A DNA stretch of 14,129 nt, from contig JANBQS010000644.1 in assembly GCA_027577415.1 (NCBI GenBank), positions 1 to 14,129 on the forward strand. Reading direction: 5' to 3'. A program made the translations under genes and the position numbers. The DNA is from Coemansia sp. RSA 922. Lineage: Eukaryota; Kickxellomycota; Kickxellomycetes; Kickxellales; Kickxellaceae. A model generated the notes under the pieces. It saw only the letters and a program-made list of their open reading frames with translations, ran no database searches and was not told where the DNA came from. Positions 8,701 to 13,956 of this stretch are shown here, one piece after another (within the stretch, counting starts at the first letter, position 1; each line of letters starts with the position of its first letter).

Positions 8701-9830
8701 CCAATATGAGAGGGTACAACGTGCGTAGGGCTGGGAACGCTGTAGTTAGGCAAGCCATACATGTTGTGCGGAGGTGGGCATCCAGCATCGTGTGAGGCGA
8801 GGTAGTACTGCTCGTGGCCAGGGCCGCCCATGTGCATATAGGCGTATTGGTGCGGCAGCGGCGCTATCCAGCCAGTCATCGGTTGCATATCGTAGCCCAC
8901 GGGCTGAGACATGGGCTGACCGCCCATGTGGTACGGTGCGTAGTGCATGCCCACTTGAGGTGTGTAGGGGTTGGCGAAGCCCTTTTTGGCGGGGAAGCGC
9001 AAGTTCGAGTAGCCCTGGTGGTAGTAAGAGTTGTTGTCGTAGTGCGGAGGCAGCTGCTGAGCATCCGTGTTGGCCGGGTGGTAAGGTCCCTGCGGGCCTG
9101 GCGTGGTCATGGTCTGAGGCTGGCTGTCGTGGTAGCTGCCGTCGTTGTGTGAAGGGTGGTGCGGCTTGGGGCCATTCTTGCGACTTGAACCAGGTACCTG
9201 TACTTGCTGACTGCGACTTGAGGAGCGAGAAGAAGAGCGGCTTTGCTTCTTGCGGCCGCGCCGAGCTGTGCGAGCTGAAGATTCGGCGGTACTAGTGACC
9301 TTCGACGCATGGCTACCCGCAGATTGCTCGACAGCGTTGTCCTCGGAGTTGCTCTGGATAGAGTCAAAGCTGGGCTTGGAGGCTGACTTTGCCGGAACTG
9401 CCCAAACGCCGCCGCTGGCTTTGACAACCGTGGCAGGAGCTGCGTACTGCGCAGCAGGAGGCGAGAGTGGATGAGCTTGCTGGTTGAGCGAACCAAACTG
9501 AATAGCAGGCGCAGCGGCTGAGGATACCGAGCTCCATGCGGGAAGGCGCACGGCAGCAGCGTATGCACCGCTTTTAGCTTCTCTGTGGTTTCTGTGGCCT
9601 ACCGCTGGAGAGCCACTGGCAGCGCCGCTGCTGCCTCCCGAACCATTGGGCGATGTGCCATGCTCGATATGCCTCTCTCCCATTGCTTCTGCTTCCGCTC
9701 CTAGCACGCCGGTGGTAGAAGCTGGCATAGTCGCGTGTGCGCTAGATGTGGACCTATTGCTGCGCTTTTTAGCGGTTTCCGCGTAAGAGAGAACCGGCTG
9801 GCGAGAGCTGTTGGCTTTATTGTCACTCAT
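5766..9830 (-). CDS. Eukaryotic translation initiation factor 4 gamma (eIF4G)
   Basis: 1354 residues in one uninterrupted frame. eIF4G is the scaffold that joins cap-binding eIF4E, helicase eIF4A and poly(A)-binding protein. Residues 1-400 are low-complexity, rich in Pro/Gly/Tyr/His, with an SR stretch at 196-207. A PAM2-like SLRATAQAFIP follows (408-418), then RPVRIVNPNTNEEIDL (421-436), matching the conserved (I/V)xDPNxGxxI box near the PABP-binding region. After an acidic linker comes an eIF4E-site-like RYPRVFLDRFNGLCEPP (620-636). An RG-rich segment (728-760) leads into MIF4G (about 795-1035: MDEETFDRRMRVLLNKLTL, LVYQKAIDEPNWASMYARLC), the eIF4A-binding HEAT domain. A Ser/Arg linker and Glu run (1202-1208) precede a C-terminal MA3 domain (about 1232-1354). 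There is no W2 domain. Baker's yeast eIF4G lacks MA3 but other fungi keep it, so this order is typical outside Saccharomycotina. The start ATG follows a probable 5' UTR intron. Confidence 0.93.
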   Translation of the reverse strand: MSDNKANSSRQPVLSYAETAKKRSNRSTSSAHATMPASTTGVLGAEAEAMGERHIEHGTSPNGSGGSSGAASGSPAVGHRNHREAKSGAYAAAVRLPAWSSVSSAAAPAIQFGSLNQQAHPLSPPAAQYAAPATVVKASGGVWAVPAKSASKPSFDSIQSNSEDNAVEQSAGSHASKVTSTAESSARTARRGRKKQSRSSSRSSSRSQQVQVPGSSRKNGPKPHHPSHNDGSYHDSQPQTMTTPGPQGPYHPANTDAQQLPPHYDNNSYYHQGYSNLRFPAKKGFANPYTPQVGMHYAPYHMGGQPMSQPVGYDMQPMTGWIAPLPHQYAYMHMGGPGHEQYYLASHDAGCPPPHNMYGLPNYSVPSPTHVVPSHIGAPGIMQGPMDSVPGITASLAAGQYPREANGSLRATAQAFIPGRRPVRIVNPNTNEEIDLSQQRMSTAPSATPAPGPVVEKSDTAATPVEPSLAEAADVPAVDVENIVMPVDDAVSEAPQAQSECSNAETDSVAMETLAETSEADAITIESMIQEAVSEPMIPISDEEKPASLSAEEEQAVDDENEHKSDSLDTPLPPTSPSSPSQAAFSEPPSPARRTLSSAEILELYPGDSDVPTLVGEILRYPRVFLDRFNGLCEPPLDFDPKLVDIDEHQSEDRSPGMRRSASGSNRSRDSTSQSGFGGMGNFRHTRTPNSSASSEERFRQSTSELRGSMDGGRDTAMGSCPPSGQFRGPGGGRESRGGRTSSGRGRPGGRGGSQQGRQRADTPLIDLANVKPLEKSENRYIAKSLRVGKGVVEDDMDEETFDRRMRVLLNKLTLDNFDTVSDELLMWGNKSVNETDGRVLRHLVMLVYQKAIDEPNWASMYARLCYKMFCDVDKKVEDRNLLTKDGKYLCGGFLVRKYLLTKCQEDFERGWKVEIPQDMESEEYYDAMKVKRRGLGLVRFICELFLLDILTVRIMHECIKRLLSNFETPEEEETLSLAELLITTGKKLDVPADKDLIDAYFVRIKAMSVNMTLLKRVRFRLVDVLELRQNGWVSRLGDVGPKTIAEIHEEAERKKQALAALYPTEHHPRRRSESNSGRGDGPRGRHSGRNAIGGHSGSGRSDQSQSVADLSGFGNLSRSRQQRGSNVSTPGANPFSAFAGGSRGWSSSSLDNLDSNDGDLPQSLALGPGRRAPSNNSLASSTVSTPKSVSTRNMFDLLIDEEEEEEESPVLAPVEVATSLPKKVEPTMATETMQRKIKGMIDEYMSLKDDVEFVECFKELGEVNYQMAIFEIANNAMFRRPAHVEQVAKGLEALCAGNVLTEDVAAAGLVECSEMLEDTVIDAPNAYKYFGMLMNAAHVPRSRIPEEVLELIN
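7950..7970 (-). other. eIF4E-binding-like motif Y-x4-L in eIF4G
   Basis: Codes YPRVFLD, eIF4G residues 621-627. The canonical eIF4E-binding motif is Y-x4-L followed by a hydrophobic residue. Tyr621 and Leu626 fit, and Phe625 matches the Phe before Leu in many eIF4Gs, but the last position is Asp. The following RFNGLCEPP matches the conserved stretch after the site in other eIF4Gs, which supports the register. Confidence 0.65.
8577..8609 (-). other. PAM2-like motif in eIF4G
   Basis: Codes SLRATAQAFIP, eIF4G residues 408-418. The PAM2 consensus bound by the MLLE domain of poly(A)-binding protein is L-N-x-x-A-x-x-F-x-P. Leu409, Ala413, Phe416 and Pro418 sit at exactly the required spacing; only Asn is replaced, by Arg410. 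It directly precedes the conserved box at 421-436. Confidence 0.6.
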
Positions 9831-9864
9831 TTGGTTTGTGTATCAGGCGTGCCCTTTTATTTCT

Positions 9865-9971
9865 CTAAAAAAAGACTTGTTTCAGTCTACACTTAAATCA
9901 TAAGCAATGGAATTAGTAGCTAGTCGACTGTCAATTGTACTATAGTGGCCTGACAGCTACGAAGAACTTAC
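9865..9971 (-). other. Predicted intron in the eIF4G 5' UTR
   Basis: On the minus strand the donor GTAAGT begins at 9971. A near-consensus branch site TACTAAT lies at 9918-9912, with the branch A at 9913. A T-run acceptor CTTTTTTTAG ends at 9865, 48 bases after the branch A. The 107-nt length suits fungal introns. Removing it leaves a 34-nt leader before the eIF4G ATG at 9830. Splice signals are seen directly; splicing itself is inference. Confidence 0.68.
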
Positions 9972-10890
9972 AAATTTGCGTGAAATAACGACGAGAGCTT
10001 GTTAGAACCAGTCTACAAATGAAAAGGAAATAATACCAAATTCAAAATGAAAACTAAAATTCTACAAGAGGGGAGTAAAGAAAGGACGTGAAAGAAAGAG
10101 TGGTTGAATTCGTGGTCAAAGAAGTAGGGGAAAAAAAAGACGACGCTGAAGTCTTGAGCAAGACTGCATGAACCGCAGCAGCTCTAAGCTCGCGATTTGA
10201 TTGACATTGATATTTTGATCAGTGGTCCACATTGGTCAATCTGACATGTGTTAGCAATTAGTTATAAGAGCGAATATAGTATAGAAAATAAGCGGATGTG
10301 AGTAATAGCGAACTAAGGAACCTCGACTCATATATTGCGGTGGGGCAGGCCATATTTACTAGCCCACTCAGCGATTGCCGTGGCCACCTTTGGTTGCAGC
10401 TCAGCACACCCCAACACATAAAAGATATTAACACAACCTTGTTTTTCCTATTATGCGTGGACATGGTGAAGTCGAGCAACATATGCTGGATCTACTTGCT
10501 AACCATCGACCAGCAGAGGGTGGGTGAAACTTTACCTATCACACTAGATAATTTGCTGTAGTAGTTAATTTTAACGAGTGGCGTTGTATGTTTCTCCGTC
10601 AGACAAAGGCTTTGTTGCCTATTAACCATTGGCGTACCTTTAAGCAACAAGTCCAAAAATAATTTATTAGTAGTACTATAAACTGTTGTCAATATGAAAA
10701 ATGTATGGCCCCAAAACTCACTGGGTGGCTTGCCTTTTTATTAGAAATTGACTTAGGTGACATGTCACATGGAGACCCTTTACATCTGTAGCATGTAGTT
10801 CAAAAGTCTAATAGTATCTGCTTGTAGTGGATGCTAGGCAGTTCCCCCTTTATTAGCAGGGGATATGTATACCCCTAACTACCCAACAAC
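9972..10890. other. Long intergenic region: eIF4G promoter/leader and unexplained sequence
   Basis: No supportable gene. From about 10018 to 10141 the plus strand is strongly purine-rich, so the eIF4G transcript side is CT-rich, as in leaders and core promoters of strongly expressed fungal translation genes. A CCAAT box for the minus strand lies at 10231-10235. From about 10260 only short frames without recognisable composition occur. A perfect 12-bp palindrome GTGACATGTCAC is at 10757-10768. A near-palindrome of AGGGG/CCCCT arms is at about 10858-10876, just beyond the stop of the next gene. No tRNA was found. Confidence 0.45.
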
Positions 10891-11271
10891 TCACAGTAAT
10901 TGGTCAAACGTATTAGTACTTTCATTGTACCTAAATGTTGCTGCATGTTTAAAATCATCTGGAGATGGTAAGCCTCTTGAAAAAATGGCCAATACCTGCT
11001 CACATGGTGCATCAGGCTCTGCTACCATTGGATGCACAATGACATGCATATTCGGCTCTAGAGGGCTACTATCTTCTACCTTTTTCACATCAATTGTGGT
11101 ACCACTAATTGTAAATACATGTACATAAGGGGTTTTGCCATGTGTTTTACAATACCACTCCAAGACATGTTGCTTAATGAGGCTAAAGGAAAGTTTAGAA
11201 TCTCGTTCAATTAAATGGACATCATAGTGTTTGCCTTCTAAATAGTAATAAATCTTTGTTTTAAGCGACAT
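10891..11271 (-). CDS. Small array protein, member 1 (126 aa, no known family)
   Basis: I do not recognise this family. The protein has 126 residues, no signal peptide, no membrane segment and no catalytic motif. Its start, KIYYYLEGKHYDVHLIERD (6-24), then a probable helix SFSLIKQHVLEWYCK and later strands VHVFTIS and MHVIVHP, suggest a compact beta-grasp (ubiquitin-like) arrangement; this is speculation. The C-terminal half, PNMHVIVHP...HAATFRYNESTNTFDQLL, recurs in the truncated copy at 11912-12094 (PNGHVIA...IARYRYEGESNVFVKCL) and more weakly in member 2 at 12294. The ATG is the first after a TATA element about 90 bases upstream, giving a short leader with no upstream ATG. It is A/T-rich, unlike eIF4G, and lies in the same orientation as it. 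Expression is supported only by the promoter likeness to member 2. Confidence 0.62.
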   Translation of the reverse strand: MSLKTKIYYYLEGKHYDVHLIERDSKLSFSLIKQHVLEWYCKTHGKTPYVHVFTISGTTIDVKKVEDSSPLEPNMHVIVHPMVAEPDAPCEQVLAIFSRGLPSPDDFKHAATFRYNESTNTFDQLL

Positions 11272-11332
11272 TTCGGTAGCTTAACAGTGTTAAAAAAGAG
11301 GGATGTGAGAATGGAATATGTAGAAAAAAATG

Positions 11333-11410
11333 TTTGGTAAGGGACAGGGCCACTGCACTCAATTTATACCCGAACCTCTTGCTGCTTGCGCAGGTGTAGT
11401 TGGGAGAAAG
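11333..11410 (-). repeat. Duplicated promoter block, copy 1
   Basis: Plus-strand order: TATGTAGA and an A run just outside, GGTAAGG, CAGGG, CTCAATTTATA, then CAGGTGTAGTTGGGAG. The same order recurs at about 12745-12848 (TATGTAGA, A run, GGCAAGG, CAGGG, CTCAATATATA, CAGTGTGTTTTGGAG). The outer boundaries are approximate. Confidence 0.6.
11361..11368 (-). promoter_or_regulatory. TATA element of array member 1
   Basis: On the minus strand this reads TATAAATT, followed by GAG. It lies 90 bases upstream of the ATG, with no ATG in between. The surrounding 36 bases (11333-11368) align without gaps to 12766-12801 upstream of member 2 at about 25 of 36 positions, so the core promoter is shared. Confidence 0.6.
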
Positions 11411-11570
11411 CTTTCCCTTCTTCCCCCAAACCAAAGCTAAAACGCTTAGGTAATAGTTGCACAATGGCACATGATATTACGCAATAGCTGCGTAAAAGTA
11501 CATGCTCTTTGTAATTATTACGTAGTCTATTGGGTGTCTGAGTTAAACATGTACCTGTTAAAGCCGTCAC

Positions 11571-11603
11571 ACTCTTGGAAATCGCAACATCAGAAACGGA
11601 TTC
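11571..11603 (-). promoter_or_regulatory. Distal conserved upstream block of member 1
   Basis: Contains GAAATCGCA (11578-11586) preceded by TCTTG. It aligns without gaps to 13034-13066 upstream of member 2 (TCTTT then GAAATCGCA) at about 21 of 33 positions. It lies about 210 bases upstream of the TATA element here and about 235 in the other copy. Possible activator site; function unknown. Confidence 0.5.
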
Positions 11604-11911
11604 AATACATGCCATGTATAAAAAAAGCGTTACTCTGGTGTATTTAGACTGTAATGCTTAATTACTATATTATGCCAAAATATGCTAGTAAACACAATGC
11701 ATACACTACGAAACGGCAAATAGAGAAACTCGGCTTCTGCATCTATCTTGAAATCATGATAGAGCTATAGGCCAAAGTGGCGGGACATATGGAGACACAT
11801 GCTTGCATGGTGTGGCGACAAATCACTGTCTCTGCCTTATTGCTCTTGGGTTAGTTGCTAACAAAAATATCAATAGGTATTCAACAATGCCTTTCTGTGA
11901 TGCAAACACGT
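11604..11911. other. Intergenic A/T-rich region between array members
   Basis: No open frame with recognisable content. It holds the 3' flank of the truncated copy and the far upstream flank of member 1. A short perfect inverted repeat GTTAG-TTG-CTAAC lies at 11850-11862. Nothing else was seen. Confidence 0.4.
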
Positions 11912-12094
11912 CTACAAACATTTGACAAAAACATTTGATTCACCTTCATACCTATATCTGGCAATTAGACGGCCACCTTCTAATTCCGGCTGACGGATAG
12001 TAAGGATATGTTTCAAACACTGTAGTACATCATCTTTGTTCGCCCCAAAACAAGCTATAACATGGCCATTTGGGGGCACAGGTGTATTGTGATA
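11912..12094 (-). pseudogene. 5'-truncated third copy of the small array family
   Basis: A 60-codon open stretch with no ATG near its 5' end, bounded upstream by an in-frame stop (tta at 12095-12097 on the plus strand). It translates as a C-terminal half: PVPPNGHVIACFGANKDD at the start and LIARYRYEGESNVFVKCL before the stop. It parallels member 1 from PNMHVIVHP to ATFRYNESTNTFDQLL; from the PN pair to the end it is 53 residues against 54. Nucleotide likeness is also visible at the last 50 bases (shared TAGGTA and GAA blocks). No recognisable first half or TATA/CAGGG promoter lies upstream, and no 3' splice site joins in frame. A decayed copy is the simplest reading. A terminal exon of an unseen gene is less likely. 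Confidence 0.6.
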
Positions 12095-12293
12095 TTAGAA
12101 TGTAATTCAAAATAAATAAAAGAGAAGATAAAGAGTTCTATTTTGTAAACAACGATAAACTCTTTTAAATATCAACATTTACTGCGCTAAGCCGCAACCC
12201 TTGTCCTGGACCGCCGATTAGGTGATCACGATTATTTCTGCGTGACAGACAATCACAGGCAGCCACTGCTCTTTGTGACATCACATATGAGTG

Positions 12294-12662
12294 CTATAAG
12301 TGAATTCTAACCACCTTATCTTCAGTTAGTAGGCAATCAAATGTCACTACTTCCTCGCCAACAGTTTCTAAACAGTAATTCCTTGCCTCCGTTAACTGAT
12401 CATGAGGCACTTCCTCAGGACCTATTATAGTACATGATGAATGTACAACAAGTCCATTAATACCTCCATGTTGCCCAAATTCCATATTTGAATCAGTAGT
12501 ATCAATTCTAGTGTATTTGGACTTATATGAGTTTTTAAGCAATTCTTTAAAGTGTGTCAGCTCCATAATGTTAGCATTATTATTTCTATAGTAATAAAGC
12601 TGAACATTAACATCTCCCTTGAAATTAACCCAAATAACATACCTGCGGAAACGGGGGAGCAT
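12294..12662 (-). CDS. Small array protein, member 2 (122 aa, no known family)
   Basis: I do not recognise the family. It has 122 residues with no signal peptide or membrane segment. The layout follows member 1: a strand-rich start YVIWVNFKGDVNVQLYYYR (8-26), a helix MELTHFKELLKNSYK (33-47), a strand GLVVHSSCTIIGPEE, then an ending VVTFDCLLTEDKVVRIHL comparable to ATFRYNESTNTFDQLL of member 1. Residue identity is low, and the link rests on order, length, the third copy and the duplicated promoter. The ATG is the first after the TATA element 132 bases upstream. A donor-like GTATGT lies at 12642-12637 but the frame reads through it into the shared strand, so I take the gene as intronless. The coding sequence is A/T-rich. 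It diverges from LAMTOR4 across about 800 bases. Confidence 0.55.
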   Translation of the reverse strand: MLPRFRRYVIWVNFKGDVNVQLYYYRNNNANIMELTHFKELLKNSYKSKYTRIDTTDSNMEFGQHGGINGLVVHSSCTIIGPEEVPHDQLTEARNYCLETVGEEVVTFDCLLTEDKVVRIHL

Positions 12663-12744
12663 AGGTCGGTTGTTCGTACTTGAAGTTAAAATTGTTGAGT
12701 GCTCAAAAATGTAAGAGATGGGAAAAAAAATTGGAGTTGGTGCA

Positions 12745-12848
12745 GGTATGTAGATGGAAAAAAACTATGGCAAGGAGCAGGGTCGCCATGCTCAATATAT
12801 AGCAGAAAATGCCTTCCTGTGCCAGTGTGTTTTGGAGTAGACAGCCTC
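12745..12848 (-). repeat. Duplicated promoter block, copy 2
   Basis: Same order of elements as 11333-11410, in the same orientation relative to its gene, with small insertions. Core alignment 12766-12801 against 11333-11368 matches about 25 of 36 bases. The outer ends are approximate. Confidence 0.6.
12795..12802 (-). promoter_or_regulatory. TATA element of array member 2
   Basis: Minus strand reads CTATATAT, followed by TGAG as in copy 1. It is about 132 bases upstream of the ATG, with no ATG between. It lies inside the block shared with member 1. Confidence 0.58.
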
Positions 12849-13033
12849 TCCTTTCTCCAGCGGAATGTGCATGCAGCAAGTCTCTAGTGCTCCGAAATAT
12901 AATGGCCATGATTGCAGAACATTCCAAAAGCTCGCTTCAAGTCTCAAGTGCTTTAAAACAGCTTGAAAACCCAGTTTGCAAGCAATCCATGGCTGACTGC
13001 AAGACAGCAGAAAATGCCTGTCAAAGCATTTGT

Positions 13034-13066
13034 GTTCTTTGAAATCGCAGCTGTGAGAAGGAATTC
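13034..13066 (-). promoter_or_regulatory. Distal conserved upstream block of member 2
   Basis: Contains GAAATCGCA (13041-13049), preceded by TTCTTT and followed by GAATTC. Counterpart of 11571-11603 upstream of member 1. Function unknown. Confidence 0.48.
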
Positions 13067-13145
13067 GTCCTGCAAATATCCTATTGTTTCCGAAATTGTG
13101 CTGGATTAAAAACCAAAAGATCTAGTGTCAAGTCACAGAGCAGCT

Positions 13146-13162
13146 GGGCATGCAACATGCCC
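13146..13162. repeat. Perfect 7-bp inverted repeat with 3-base loop
   Basis: GGGCATG (13146-13152), loop CAA, CATGCCC (13156-13162). It lies 13 bases before the G-rich hexamer repeat. It could extrude as a small hairpin or be a dyad binding site. Confidence 0.5.
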
Positions 13163-13175
13163 AATGATGTATCAT

Positions 13176-13205
13176 GTGGGTGTGGGTGTGGGTGTGGGTG
13201 TGTGT
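13176..13205 (+). repeat. GTGGGT microsatellite with G-quadruplex pattern
   Basis: Four GTGGGT units followed by GTGTGT. Four GGG runs (13178-13180, 13184-13186, 13190-13192, 13196-13198) are separated by identical TGT loops, which meets the standard G3 N1-7 quadruplex rule on the plus strand. It lies between the member 2 and LAMTOR4 promoters. It is too short and too internal to be a telomere. Confidence 0.75.
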
Positions 13206-13458
13206 CTTAAGGGTACTCCTTGAGCCGCAAGTAGTGTATTATATGAGAATCATGACCACTGAACCCCCTAGTCCACAAATGTACTTTACCAAAATCTCTC
13301 TACTCACGTGAATCGTGGGATTCAGCCAACAATGTACCACAATTGCTAATGCGCAGCAGCAAATACTAGCGAGGCGCTGGTTGGGCACTTTCCCGGCTTA
13401 TAGACTATTTCCATTTGCATACACTTATTTCCCTTTTTTTTTTTAAGCGCTCGACATC

Positions 13459-13835
13459 ATGGTAAGTCCACTGTTGTTTGTCAGTCAGACTTGTATGAAA
13501 GCTATGACGGGTTGCTAAACGCTCTTATTTTGTGTTCTTTTGATGCTTAGGATCTGAAAAAGACGTTTGACAACATTTGCGCGCTGCCTGACAGTATCGG
13601 TGCAATCATGGCTACTGATGCTGGTGATATTGTCCGGGCTTCGGGAGACTTGCGCGAGATCCACGAGGGTCGTCATCTAGCGCACCTAATGAAGGATGTA
13701 GCGCAACTGGTGCGTATTGTGCAGCCAGAGGCAAAGACGATTACTAGAGTGACTATTTCGCGGCAAAGCGGAGTATCAATTGTTGCTACACCACACCAAA
13801 GCCACGTTTTTGGTGTTAAGCTTGCGCACCGTTAA
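13459..13835 (+). CDS. LAMTOR4: Ragulator complex subunit LAMTOR4-like (spliced; exon 1 is only ATG)
   Basis: Exon 1 codes only the initiator Met (13459-13461) and is followed at once by GTAAGT. Exon 2 (13551-13835) continues in frame to give 95 residues: MDLKKTFDNICALPDSIGAI, then TDAGDIVRASGDLREIHEGRHLAHL, a spacer and KTITRVTISRQSGVSIVATPHQSHVFGVKL. Human LAMTOR4 (99 aa) shows the same order: (I/L)P(D/S)..G.....(D/E)G.(V/I)..SGDL......A..(I/L)..L(V), then (R/K)(L/V)(S/T)V.......V......(R/H)VFVVK. It is a roadblock-fold subunit of Ragulator, which anchors Rag GTPases on the lysosome or vacuole for amino-acid control of TORC1; the yeast counterpart complex is EGO. Without the intron the longest ATG-started frame begins at 13608 and loses the first 20 residues. 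The intron was inferred from its signals and the restored N-terminus. No membrane anchor, as expected, since LAMTOR1 carries it. Confidence 0.75.
13462..13550 (+). other. Phase-0 intron directly after the LAMTOR4 start codon
   Basis: 89 nt with donor GTAAGT (13462-13467) and acceptor ATGCTTAG ending at 13550. TTGCTAAAC (13512-13520) is a branch-site candidate about 32-34 bases from the acceptor. It contains in-frame stops, so it cannot be read through. Confidence 0.75.
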
Positions 13836-13872
13836 GAAAAATCCAGCCACTTTTTTCTATATCCGTTGGGGA

Positions 13873-13891
13873 GTGGAGGAAACTCCTCCAC
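13873..13891. repeat. Perfect 8-bp inverted repeat between LAMTOR4 and next gene
   Basis: GTGGAGGA (13873-13880), loop AAC, TCCTCCAC (13884-13891), followed by a T-rich stretch (about 13893-13910). It lies 37 bases after the LAMTOR4 stop and 65 before the next ATG. It could fold in the LAMTOR4 3' UTR or be a dyad site for the downstream promoter. Confidence 0.55.
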
Positions 13892-13956
13892 ACTTTTAGC
13901 TCTTTTTTTATCTGTGTGCACACTATCAAATTTCATTATTTTCTCATACACTCTCG

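Larger units (their letters stand above)
13067..13458. other. Intergenic region with LAMTOR4 promoter
   Basis: No gene. From left to right: a short inverted repeat, a GTGGGT hexamer repeat (both listed separately), and a promoter-proximal stretch with an octamer-like ATTTGCAT (13412-13419). A T run of about 12 ends 15 bases before the LAMTOR4 ATG. GGCTTATAG near 13396 could serve as a TATA-like element. Confidence 0.45.

Noticed and set aside
8774..9295. 173-codon plus-strand frame opposite the eIF4G N-terminus
   Set aside because: Shadow of the low-complexity Pro/Gly/His region; Cys/Arg/Trp-rich and without motifs.
10258..10561. Opposed short frames of 74 and 87 codons in the long intergenic region
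   Set aside because: They overlap each other on opposite strands, show no recognisable motif or natural composition, and have no promoter like those of the array genes.
12637..12642. Possible intron donor CAG|GTATGT near the start of array member 2
   Set aside because: The frame stays open through it and codes the strand that matches member 1; no matching acceptor would improve the protein.
13176..13205. Internal telomere repeat
   Set aside because: Four GTGGGT units do not match TTAGGG-type fungal telomeres and are embedded between genes; a simple microsatellite is the better reading.
9831..13458. tRNA, transposon or CRISPR content in the gene-poor stretch
   Set aside because: No GTTCRANNC-type tRNA arm, no long terminal or inverted repeats, no transposase or reverse transcriptase motifs, and no regularly spaced repeats were found by eye.
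13608..13835. LAMTOR4 starting at the ATG at 13608 without an intron
   Set aside because: It would lose the LPDSIGAI segment that fits the family, while good splice signals exist directly after the ATG at 13459.
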